Assembly: GCF_004302915.1 (NCBI RefSeq)
Contig: NZ_QQBI01000028.1
Coordinates: 1 to 37,341 of the forward strand
Direction: 5' to 3'
From: Komagataeibacter xylinus
GTDB lineage: Bacteria; Pseudomonadota; Alphaproteobacteria; Acetobacterales; Acetobacteraceae
DNA: 37,341 nt
Shown here piece by piece: positions 9,801 to 17,454 of this stretch (positions are counted from its first letter, which is position 1; each line of letters opens with the position of its first letter). The notes under the pieces are model-generated. The model was not told where the DNA came from and did not search any database. It saw only the letters and a list, made by a program, of their open reading frames with translations. The position numbers and the translations under genes were made by a program.

Positions 9801-12800
9801 CGGATGCCGATCCGGCCTCCACCTTCAACGCGGCGGGATCGGATGGGGGCGCCTATACATCGGTGCCCGCGGGTGGCGTGAGCGGCCTTGGCGCGGTCAA
9901 TGACCTCAACGCCACGGGGGCCGAGGGCGGCGACACGGTGCGTATTGCCTCCACGGTGGAAAATACCGGCTCGGCCGGCATGTACGACCTGACGGTATCG
10001 GGTACCCTGCCTGCCGGGTTCTCTGCGGGGGATGTGAAGAATTTCCAGGTCACGCGCCCCGATGGCACGGTGGTCTATTCCTCGGCGACTGATGCCACGA
10101 CTGCGGCCAGCAGCTATTTCACCACCGGCGGCCTGACCATACCGGCCACCTCGGCCACCGCTGCGGTCCTGGCCAAGGGGCAGGACCTGACCATTACCTA
10201 TGACCTGGCCCTGCCCACCGGCCAGAACCTTGGCGATACGCTGGCGGCCAGCGCAAACGTGGTGAACTTTGGCAACAGTCCCGGCGCGGTTGCGCAGGGC
10301 AATGGGTTCGTGACCAATGGCGTGCCGCTTGGCGGGCAGGCATCCGACCTGACCGACCCGGCAAGCATCACCCTGCAGACGCCCACCATCAGCAAGAGCA
10401 TCGGCCCCTCCAACCTGCCTGCAAATGATGGCGTGGATACAGCCACCTCCAGCGGCACCATTGTCAGTGGCGAGACGCGCACCACCACCATTACCGTAAC
10501 CGTGCCCGAGGGCACGCTCAGCAATGGCAATGGCGATGTGACGGTGGTGGAAACCCTGCCCGCGGGCATGGACTATGCCGGGGGCTTTGCCGCTACCCTG
10601 ACCGGCGCGACCGCTTCAGGCGTCGATGCCAGCGGCAACCTGCCTGCGCCAACGGCGGTCAGGAACGCCGATGGCACCACCACCCTCACCTTTGACCTTG
10701 GCAGGACGGTTACCAATTCCAGTGCCACGCCCGGCACCATAACGCTGGCCTATAACGGTTATTATGGCGAGAACAATGCGCCAGCCAATGCCGCCACGAT
10801 CACGTCATCGGCCGTGCTGAACTACAGCGTGCATGATGACACGAGCACCGTGGCCGAGCAGGCCGAGCCCGCCGATGTGACCGTAACCGAGCGCAAGCCC
10901 TCCCTGACTGAAACCATTACCGATGACACCAACGGCCAGCCACTGTACAGTGGCCAGCAGGTCACCTATACCCTGAAGCTGGGCAACAACGGTGATGTCA
11001 CGGCCTATGACGTCGACCATGCCATCACGCTGCCTTCGGACCTGAAGGACGTCACCATCACGGGCGGGGGGCAGACCATCACTGTCGCTGCCGGGCAGAC
11101 ATCCGTCGCCCTGTCCCAGCTTGCCTCTCTCGCCCCTACCGATGCCCCGGTCACCTACACCATTACCGGCACGGTCGCCTCCGACCTGCCCGCAGGCACG
11201 AAACTTGCGGTAACGGACAACTACACCTGGCATTCGGCGCCCAGGAGCAACGAATTCATGCCGCCATCGGGCACCCCGTCCGGGTCGGGGGATGCGCCGG
11301 TGACACCGCAGGACGTGCCCGAAGCGTTCAAGGGCACGGCCAGCGATGCGCCAGCGGTTGGCAATTTCACGTCCGTGCTCGACATCGTTGGTGAAAGCAA
11401 CGGCACCACCAGCGGCATTTCTTCCACCACGCCCGTTACGGCGGCCAATACCGTGCCCGGCGACCAGGTGACCCTGCAGGGCGAGGTCTCGATCCCCGAG
11501 GGGCAGAACCAGGATGTGACGCTGACCCTCAAGGTGCCAGACAACGTGCAGCTTGACCCCACATCGCTGCGCCTGCTGCTGGCCAGCCCGAACGGGGAAG
11601 TCACATCATCCGGCTTTGGCAGTGCCACGCAGCTTGCGGAAGGGTCGACATCGGCCGTGCTGGTGGACGGCAAGACCTTCACGCTTTCGAGTGCGGCGGA
11701 GGCCGAGCTCAACAGCAGTGGCGCGGCCATAACCGGCGTGACAACGGATTCCGCCGGCCAGACCGTGCTCACCATCAATCTCGGCACGGTCACCAACAAC
11801 GACACGTCATCCGTTCCCAACTATGCCATCATCCAGGTGGCGGGCACGGTGCTCAATACCACGGCCAACAAGGATGGCACCGCCTTGAGCGAGAGCCTGA
11901 CGGCCAGTACGTCACCAACCCCCACATCAACCACGTCCACCCCCGCATCCACCGTAACCGAAACGGTCAGGGAACCCACTCTCTTGCTGGGCAAGGCGGT
12001 CACTGCGATCGACTACAGTGATGGTACCGTCACCTTTACCGATACCCTGACCAATACCGGCGATGCCACGGCCTATGATGTCGCCCTCAATGACCCGCTG
12101 GTGGCAGGGCAGGAAGCCGTTGACGGCGCTGTCGTGGCTACGGGGGCGGGCACGGTGGATACCACGATCAATGCCAGTGGCAGCGTGGCGGCTTCCGATG
12201 CGAAAGGCGTGACCACCAACGGCCTGACACTGGCCGCCGGCGCCAGCGAGACCGTGACCTATACGGTCAAGCTGACCGACCTGACGCAGGGGCTGGAGAA
12301 GACCACGACCAATGTAACGTGGGAATCGCTGGCCGGAGCCACGCCCGCCACTTCAGGCGCAACGGACCAGAGCCGCGATGGCTCGGCCGGGCAGGCTGGC
12401 ACGGCAGGCTCCAACCCCGCCGATACCTATGAGCGCTCGGTCACGATGGGCCTTGGCACGCTGTCGGGCCAGATCTGGCAGGCGTTGGGCAACACGCCGG
12501 GCACCTATGACAGCGCCATCGATACCCCACTGAAGGGCGTAGGCGTTACGGTAACCGCGCGCGGGCAGGATGGCACCTATGCCACCGGCCTTGTGCAGAC
12601 CGGCATCAAGACCGATGGCAATGGCGACTACGCGGCGCTGGTGCCCGTTTATGGCACGCCCACGTCCTCCATTGCGGAAATTACCGTGCCGGCCACCGGG
12701 GGCACGGATGGCGTGCCTGCCAGCGAGACGGAGGTCTACAACCATGATGGCGCGGTAACGTCTGCCACGACCGCTGTCAGTGTCGATGCGGGTTCAGCCA

Positions 12801-15800
12801 GTGGCATGAGCGCAACCTATGCCGACCTGGCCTATGAACTGCCCGATACCGCGCCCACCATAACAGGCTGGCAGGACACCACGCCCCATGTCACGACCGC
12901 TGGCACCGCCACGGCAATTGGCGATGGCGGGGTAACGGTGGATGACCACGAACTCGATATGCTGACCACGAAGGAAAGCGGCACCTACAGCTACGCCGGT
13001 ACCATGCTGACGGTGCAGCGCTATGTTGATGGCAAGGCCGCCCCTTCGGCCACGGACAGCTTTGGCGCGACGGGCACCGATGTGAGCATGGCGGGCGGAC
13101 AGGTGAGCGTGAACAACACCGTAATCGGCACCTATACCGACACGGGCGGCATGCTGCAGTTCACGTTCAATGCATCTGCCACCAAGACCAGCATCGCCAC
13201 ACTGGCGCAGGACCTGACCTATACCTACACGCCCACCGCGAGCGACCCGGCAACACAGCTTGATGTCACGCTGGGGGCCACGTTCTCCGATGGCAATACC
13301 GACCTTGCGGGCCAGCAGGCCACCACGGGCGCGCAGGGTACGGGGGGCGTGCAGACCAGCGCGCCCATGTTCACGCATGTGAGTGTTGGCGGCAGCAGCT
13401 TTGCCACCACCTTTACCGAACCCAATGATGCATCGCCCACAACGGCTGCGACCAATCTGGGTTCCTATGTCTCGGTAGAGGATGCATCAGGCACGGGTGC
13501 GGGGTCGATCCAGAAAGTAGTGGTACAGATCGGTTCCGCTACGGCGGAGGACGTGCTGGCCGCCACCACGGCGGGCGGCATTACCGCGAGCCTCGACAGC
13601 GCAACCGGCACCCTGACCCTGACCGCGGGTACCGCCACCACGCTCAAGAACTGGCAGGCCACGCTGGCCAGCCTGAAATATTACGACAGCTCCGATACGC
13701 CCATCGAGGGCACGCGCAATGTGAGCATATCGGTTTATGAAAACGGGGCGAACACGCCCATCCTCACCAATGGCACCATTGCAGTTACGGCTGCCAATGA
13801 CTCCCCGGTGCTCGATCCCTCGGTCCCGGTTTCCCTCAACGATGCGCAGGAGGATGCAGCCCCGCCGCAGGGCGCGGTGGGTACGGCGATTTCGCAGCTT
13901 GTGGGCTATGCAGGGGCAACAGGTGGCGCAGGCAACGTGACCGACCCCGATGGCGCGGGCCTGACCGGCCAGGGTGCCGCAGGCGCCACGTCGCTGCCCG
14001 GCATTGCCATTACGAGTGCTGACACTACACACGGTACATGGTGGTACAGCACCGATAACGGCAGGACATGGACCGAATTTGCCGGTAGCGGCGCAAGCAA
14101 TGCGGTTGGCGGTGGCAATGCCCTGCACCTGATCGATAACGGCCAGGCGCGGGTCTATTTCCAGTCTACCGACCCGAACTGGAACGGCAGGGTCAATGAT
14201 GCCCTGACCTTCCGCGCATGGGACCAGTTTGATGGCGCGGCCAATGGCAGCATCTCCGCGTTGCCCGCTACAGCGGGGCTGGGCACGGGTACCAACACGC
14301 CGGGTTCTGCCTATTCAGCAGCCACGGATAGCGTGGCGCTGATGGATGACAACGTGAACGACGCCCCGAACGTGGTGGCCGATAACAGCACCCCCGGCGC
14401 AACCCCGGTCACGGGGGACCAGCCCGCCTCGTGGAAGGTGACGGAAGACACGCCGCAGGCCACAAGCGTGCAGGGGCTGTTTGGCAGCTACTTCTCCGAC
14501 CAGACCGACCAGCAGCACAGTGCCACCAACCCCGATGGCTCCACGGCCAACACCATGGCGGGCGTGGCCGTGGTGGGTTACACGCCCTCGGCTGCGGGCA
14601 CATGGTCGTATTCCACCGATGGCGGCAAGACATGGACGCAGCTTTCGGCTGCCGTCTCGACCACGAATGCACTCGTGCTGTCGAAGGATGCGCAACTGCA
14701 GTTTACGCCTGCGGCCAACTATAACGGCCAGCCTGTCAGTGGCGATGACCTCAAGGTCGTGCTGATCGACAATTCGGGTGCCTCATCAGGCAGTCCGGCC
14801 CTTGTGGGGGCGAACGGGCAGGCCCTGGCCACGGCTGATGGTACGTCGCTGACGGGTGCCGCACTGGATTCCGGCACGATGGCGATAGCCGGGGCCGATG
14901 TCTCGACCCGTGGCGGGCAGACCGCGCTCAGTGCGGGCACGGTTGACCTGTCCACTGCGGTGACGCCGGTCAATGACCCGCCCACCATGGCGGCAGGCCC
15001 CTACACGTTGCCTGATGTGACATCCAACAGTGCTGACAGCGCCAATACGGGCGCCACGGTTGCAGGTCTGTACTCCAATGCCGTGCAGGACGGGACCGAT
15101 GCCCGGCAGGGCGCGGCCGACCCCACCGGCTCCACCGCCGACCATCTGGCCGGCGTGGCCATTACCGGCAATACGGCCAACCCCGCAACCGAGGGCACAT
15201 GGCAGTATTCCACCGATGGCGGCAAGACATGGACGGACGTGCCCGCCAATGTTTCAGGCAGCAATGCCGTGGTGCTGGGCGACCAGGCCAAGGTGCGCTT
15301 TGACCCCGTGCCAAACTTTACCGGCACGCCGGGCGGGCTGACCACGCAGGTTGTCGAGACCTCGGCCGACGTGCCCCTGACCGGCACCAGCGATGGCGTT
15401 GCCACCAGCGTGACCGGGCAGGCGCTCGATGGCACCGCCACGGCCCTGACGGGCGTGAACATAACCCAGATGCAGCACGATCACCCCAACGGGTCGGTCA
15501 GCACCAACAGCCAGCCGCTTGTGGTCAAGGTTAACCAGGACGTCCATACGGCGGTAAACATTACGCCTGGCAAGGAAGACCAGCCCGGCACGCAGGAAAC
15601 GGTCTCGCAACTGTTCACCACCACCGACCCGAATGGCGTGGGCGGCGTTGCCATTACCGGCAATGCCACGCCCGCCAGCGAAGGGACATGGATGTATGCC
15701 GTGCCCGGTGGCACGGCGCAGGCGCAGCCGACTGATCTTTCCGCCACCAGTGCTGTAGTACTGCCCAAGGATGCGCAGATCTGGTTCCAGCCTGCGCCCA

Positions 15801-17158
15801 ACTTCAACGGTGACCCGTCCAACATCTCGTTTACGGCAACAGTGGTCGATAATACGACTGCCACCGCCTTCACGGGGGCGGATGGCAAGGCTGTGGCGGG
15901 TAATGCCATAACCGGCGTGACCACAGGGGTTGATGTCAGCAATACCGGTGGCGGCACCGCGCTTGATGTGGTGCCGGTGCAGGTGAACACCGGTGTTGAA
16001 CAGGTCAATGATGCGCCGGTAGCCAGCGGCAGCGCCACGCTGCCCTCGGCTGATACCAGCAACCAGCAGGTCAGGGGCGATAGCGTATCCTCACTGTTCG
16101 GGCCCACTTTCTCTGATCAGGCCGATCAGCAGCGTAGTGCCTCCAATCCCGATGGTTCGGTAGCCGATCATCTGCAGGGCGTTGCCATTGTGGGCAATAC
16201 GGCCAACCCGGCAACGCAGGGCACATGGCAGTATTCAACCGATGGCGGCAGGACATGGCAGAATGTCAGCACCTCGGTTTCCGCCACGGCCGTCCTTGTG
16301 CTGCCTGCCAGCGCGGAACTGCATTTTGCGCCCGTAACAGGCTTTACCGGCACGCCGGGCGGGCTGTCTGCCGCACTGGTCGAGACCAACGGCACGCTGG
16401 CCACGGGCACGGCGGCACAGGTGGCCGATGTCTCGGCGCTGATGGCCGATGAGACCAGCCATGTCTCGCAGGCCACGGTGGCACTGAACACGAACGTGAC
16501 GCAGCAGGAGGGCAATCCCGCGCTTTCGGGTTCGACCCTCAATAATGACCTCAGTTCTTCCGACCTGCTCAAGACATCGGTGGAGGACGGGTTCGAGAAT
16601 GAGTTCCAGCGTGGCTTTGGCGTCGCGCACCAGACATGGATACGCGGCACATCACTCTACCGGTTTGTGACCACCAACCAGAAATACGATATCGATGTGC
16701 CGGCTGGCGCCTTCATCAGTTCGGATGGAACGGATCTCAACCTGACCATTACGGCACGCCAGGCTGGTGGCGCGCCGCTGCCGGACTGGGTCTCGTTCGA
16801 TGCGGATCGCCGCTGCTTCTCCATGGTCGCGCCGGATGAGGCCACCGGCTCCATCGACCTGGCCCTTATCGGCCGCGATGAATATGGCCATGAGGCGGAG
16901 GTTGATGTGCATGTGGTGATCGGGCACGAACATCCTGCATGGGAAATGGGCAATGATCCGTCCATTCCGCAGGCGGTGGAGCGCGCGATGCAGGTCGTGG
17001 AGCAGGACATGAACTGGCTTGCCTTCAACCCTGATTTCCATCGCGGCAGCCATCACGCCAACGAGCCAACGCCCGGCAAAAAGGGGCTGCGGGCGCAGAT
17101 GCGCCAGATCGGGCAGAGAGCCGCATATGCGCGCAGTCGCGATCTGGTCAATCACTGA
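6824..17158 (+). CDS. Giant DUF4347 surface/adhesin-like repeat protein
   Basis: The protein has 3444 residues. The N-terminus carries LEQRYLFDG (5-13), a variant of the LEPR-XLL motif found at the start of many giant exported repeat proteins, followed by a His-rich stretch (17-37). DUF4347 spans ~75-240. From ~240 to ~1870 there are many Ig-like repeats of DUF11/conserved-repeat type, with recurring phrases such as TLPAGF, NTGDATAYDV and VTYT. An SdrD_B/Cna-B-like domain lies at ~1880-1960. Five longer cadherin-like repeats span ~2325-3240, and a dystroglycan-type cadherin-like domain with LPDWVSFDA is at ~3287-3366. The last ~75 residues are helical, then basic. I saw only two cysteines (C173, C3331), no classical signal peptide and no RTX nonapeptides. 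It is probably exported by the divergent four-gene operon and displayed for adhesion or biofilm (inference). The ATG at 6824 lacks a clear ribosome-binding site but begins exactly at the conserved motif. Confidence 0.85.
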   Translation: MRLILEQRYLFDGSVAHVSHHHGADRHHHEHQGENAHDAPIVDETVGSLPDLPATTGTDKSVHERNGGKKDSFTDIVFVDSRVSDWRELTASLGNNVGVVVVDNTRDGMSVVSRVLSHQHDLNSVSFLTYGQAGQIELGSTTINAATLMADSTQVAQWGDALGAKGQILFWGCDVGQGAAGQALVDDLHTLTGAGVAASTDATGLGVLGGDWTLERTAGLDGNAVDAPFSAAAEAGYDSVLDSPTATVTIASPTDTSNLLGNAFSQTITFSNNASNGVGYAPFVEIFAPTNATQDTPLTSVTYLGQSLSAKAVTLVDVDGKIGAYNPYSSGTDGKPQFVTAPAGFKAGDTMYVVSLPFGSYTPKQPTLTLTASFANNTAESVDAPTGAGAPVTIAAAGGYQYGADALNDPGTDPTIQGAAVTNTVDQNIVQVSAGIITSPRGEDEVPTGPDYPATYEVTVTPAEVTQNNAIKDMTLNVTLPDSVNYNNSPITLTGADGSTISGTATYVPPVDGAKQGGSVKITLDSVAYSATAPYKIDIPVYVGQTDAAGNSILNASGGTTMPTIIPGATISYTGSWTPPVAEGQTATAVALDQTVDTVPTTFNAKAFAVQETDTITNADGSATGLAAGQVMPGDTITHDIHIENSDYYSSTGMVVTTTLGDGQALQPGTSPTFTYTDATGTSHSVQLGSAYWSATAGDNGQTVVTMNIARYLADNSLPAMGAGKQGTISYASTVSDNYTATNTPVTEGDTISSQVSVSAQATGPDGTTSQVQDNSGSTLSVPEGTTGLKIVAINGVAVDDTTTPVIHAGDKVTYEATYTLQTGTYTDLDLSSYLPLPLYDTGNPTGNGDSAFTAAASTDVTKQDAGTYSVVSVPNGVDPGKVTVSTQSATNSISFDMGNSDTLATSDAGKQVAVLFTLKATSSPFADGLSLTSQEQSTLTNGQNAQQAQSTLQSITVAEPAAEIKTGVVSVMNGASADSSVTYTPQATGEGTDADPASTFNAAGSDGGAYTSVPAGGVSGLGAVNDLNATGAEGGDTVRIASTVENTGSAGMYDLTVSGTLPAGFSAGDVKNFQVTRPDGTVVYSSATDATTAASSYFTTGGLTIPATSATAAVLAKGQDLTITYDLALPTGQNLGDTLAASANVVNFGNSPGAVAQGNGFVTNGVPLGGQASDLTDPASITLQTPTISKSIGPSNLPANDGVDTATSSGTIVSGETRTTTITVTVPEGTLSNGNGDVTVVETLPAGMDYAGGFAATLTGATASGVDASGNLPAPTAVRNADGTTTLTFDLGRTVTNSSATPGTITLAYNGYYGENNAPANAATITSSAVLNYSVHDDTSTVAEQAEPADVTVTERKPSLTETITDDTNGQPLYSGQQVTYTLKLGNNGDVTAYDVDHAITLPSDLKDVTITGGGQTITVAAGQTSVALSQLASLAPTDAPVTYTITGTVASDLPAGTKLAVTDNYTWHSAPRSNEFMPPSGTPSGSGDAPVTPQDVPEAFKGTASDAPAVGNFTSVLDIVGESNGTTSGISSTTPVTAANTVPGDQVTLQGEVSIPEGQNQDVTLTLKVPDNVQLDPTSLRLLLASPNGEVTSSGFGSATQLAEGSTSAVLVDGKTFTLSSAAEAELNSSGAAITGVTTDSAGQTVLTINLGTVTNNDTSSVPNYAIIQVAGTVLNTTANKDGTALSESLTASTSPTPTSTTSTPASTVTETVREPTLLLGKAVTAIDYSDGTVTFTDTLTNTGDATAYDVALNDPLVAGQEAVDGAVVATGAGTVDTTINASGSVAASDAKGVTTNGLTLAAGASETVTYTVKLTDLTQGLEKTTTNVTWESLAGATPATSGATDQSRDGSAGQAGTAGSNPADTYERSVTMGLGTLSGQIWQALGNTPGTYDSAIDTPLKGVGVTVTARGQDGTYATGLVQTGIKTDGNGDYAALVPVYGTPTSSIAEITVPATGGTDGVPASETEVYNHDGAVTSATTAVSVDAGSASGMSATYADLAYELPDTAPTITGWQDTTPHVTTAGTATAIGDGGVTVDDHELDMLTTKESGTYSYAGTMLTVQRYVDGKAAPSATDSFGATGTDVSMAGGQVSVNNTVIGTYTDTGGMLQFTFNASATKTSIATLAQDLTYTYTPTASDPATQLDVTLGATFSDGNTDLAGQQATTGAQGTGGVQTSAPMFTHVSVGGSSFATTFTEPNDASPTTAATNLGSYVSVEDASGTGAGSIQKVVVQIGSATAEDVLAATTAGGITASLDSATGTLTLTAGTATTLKNWQATLASLKYYDSSDTPIEGTRNVSISVYENGANTPILTNGTIAVTAANDSPVLDPSVPVSLNDAQEDAAPPQGAVGTAISQLVGYAGATGGAGNVTDPDGAGLTGQGAAGATSLPGIAITSADTTHGTWWYSTDNGRTWTEFAGSGASNAVGGGNALHLIDNGQARVYFQSTDPNWNGRVNDALTFRAWDQFDGAANGSISALPATAGLGTGTNTPGSAYSAATDSVALMDDNVNDAPNVVADNSTPGATPVTGDQPASWKVTEDTPQATSVQGLFGSYFSDQTDQQHSATNPDGSTANTMAGVAVVGYTPSAAGTWSYSTDGGKTWTQLSAAVSTTNALVLSKDAQLQFTPAANYNGQPVSGDDLKVVLIDNSGASSGSPALVGANGQALATADGTSLTGAALDSGTMAIAGADVSTRGGQTALSAGTVDLSTAVTPVNDPPTMAAGPYTLPDVTSNSADSANTGATVAGLYSNAVQDGTDARQGAADPTGSTADHLAGVAITGNTANPATEGTWQYSTDGGKTWTDVPANVSGSNAVVLGDQAKVRFDPVPNFTGTPGGLTTQVVETSADVPLTGTSDGVATSVTGQALDGTATALTGVNITQMQHDHPNGSVSTNSQPLVVKVNQDVHTAVNITPGKEDQPGTQETVSQLFTTTDPNGVGGVAITGNATPASEGTWMYAVPGGTAQAQPTDLSATSAVVLPKDAQIWFQPAPNFNGDPSNISFTATVVDNTTATAFTGADGKAVAGNAITGVTTGVDVSNTGGGTALDVVPVQVNTGVEQVNDAPVASGSATLPSADTSNQQVRGDSVSSLFGPTFSDQADQQRSASNPDGSVADHLQGVAIVGNTANPATQGTWQYSTDGGRTWQNVSTSVSATAVLVLPASAELHFAPVTGFTGTPGGLSAALVETNGTLATGTAAQVADVSALMADETSHVSQATVALNTNVTQQEGNPALSGSTLNNDLSSSDLLKTSVEDGFENEFQRGFGVAHQTWIRGTSLYRFVTTNQKYDIDVPAGAFISSDGTDLNLTITARQAGGAPLPDWVSFDADRRCFSMVAPDEATGSIDLALIGRDEYGHEAEVDVHVVIGHEHPAWEMGNDPSIPQAVERAMQVVEQDMNWLAFNPDFHRGSHHANEPTPGKKGLRAQMRQIGQRAAYARSRDLVNH
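13796..16520 (+). repeat. Five tandem cadherin-like repeats inside the giant gene
   Basis: Each unit carries the core G-T-W-x-Y, usually continuing S-x-D-x-G-x-T-W. The cores begin at residues 2404, 2592, 2791, 2954 and 3133 (14033, 14597, 15194, 15683 and 16220), so units are about 163-199 residues. Several boundaries carry an N-D-x-P motif (13796, 14357, 14972, 16007). Units 2, 3 and 5 also share a leader of type LFG..FSDQ.DQQ.SA.NPDGS. Units 3 and 5 match closely even in DNA around 15155-15235 and 16181-16261 (about 9 differences in 81 bases by eye), suggesting recent duplication. Unit 4 is the most divergent, with its Trp signature decayed. Confidence 0.85.
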
Positions 17159-17195
17159 TTGCCAGGTGGCGCGCAGGGTTGGCAATGGAGCGCCA
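17158..17195 (+). repeat. Two overlapping inverted repeats after the giant gene
   Basis: ATTGCCA (17158-17164) pairs perfectly with TGGCAAT (17180-17186). TGGCGC (17167-17172) pairs perfectly with GCGCCA (17190-17195). The two hairpins overlap and exclude each other. They start at the stop codon of the giant gene and could help end or stabilise its transcript, but no T tract follows directly, so a rho-independent terminator is not established. Confidence 0.4.
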
Positions 17196-17261
17196 GATAC
17201 GAACGCATTTTGTTGGAGAGAAGGATCATGATGGTGTGATCCTTGTCGTCAGCCTTGTTGG

Positions 17262-17420
17262 TCAGTGAAAACTGCGCAATCTGATGATGCAGGATCTCCC
17301 GCCAATTTGCCTCGTCAGCTTGCCAGCCTCTGTCTTGACCCCACGGACGCGATTGCTCCGCGCCAGCCCGATCGGGCGCGTGTGGCCGCGAAGGTCGAGA
17401 TAAACCTCGAAGTCAGCCAT
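17262..17420 (-). pseudogene. Probable hipA 5' fragment
   Basis: An ATG on the minus strand at 17420 opens a 52-codon frame. Its first ~27 residues (FEVYLDLRGHTRPIGLARSN and a following RVRG) resemble the N-terminus of HipA-family toxin kinases as I recall them. After about 17340 the resemblance stops, and the frame ends at 17262 without the rest of the ~400-residue kinase. No HipB-like antitoxin gene precedes it, because the sequence immediately upstream is the 3' end of the receptor gene. It is most likely a scrap left by a recombination event. The family call rests on a short stretch and is tentative. The rest of the 17159-17454 gap shows no gene. Confidence 0.35.
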
Positions 17421-17454
17421 CGCGCGATGTTCCGGCTGGCCGCTTGGGGTGTGA

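Noticed and set aside
13796-16520. Repeats as a CRISPR array or transposon duplication
   Set aside because: The repeats are long, in frame, degenerate and protein-coding; there are no short identical repeats with spacers.
6824-17158. LapA-type adhesin with retention module, or RTX toxin
   Set aside because: I saw no RTX nonapeptide repeats and no N-terminal retention module, and no lapD/lapG-like genes lie nearby.
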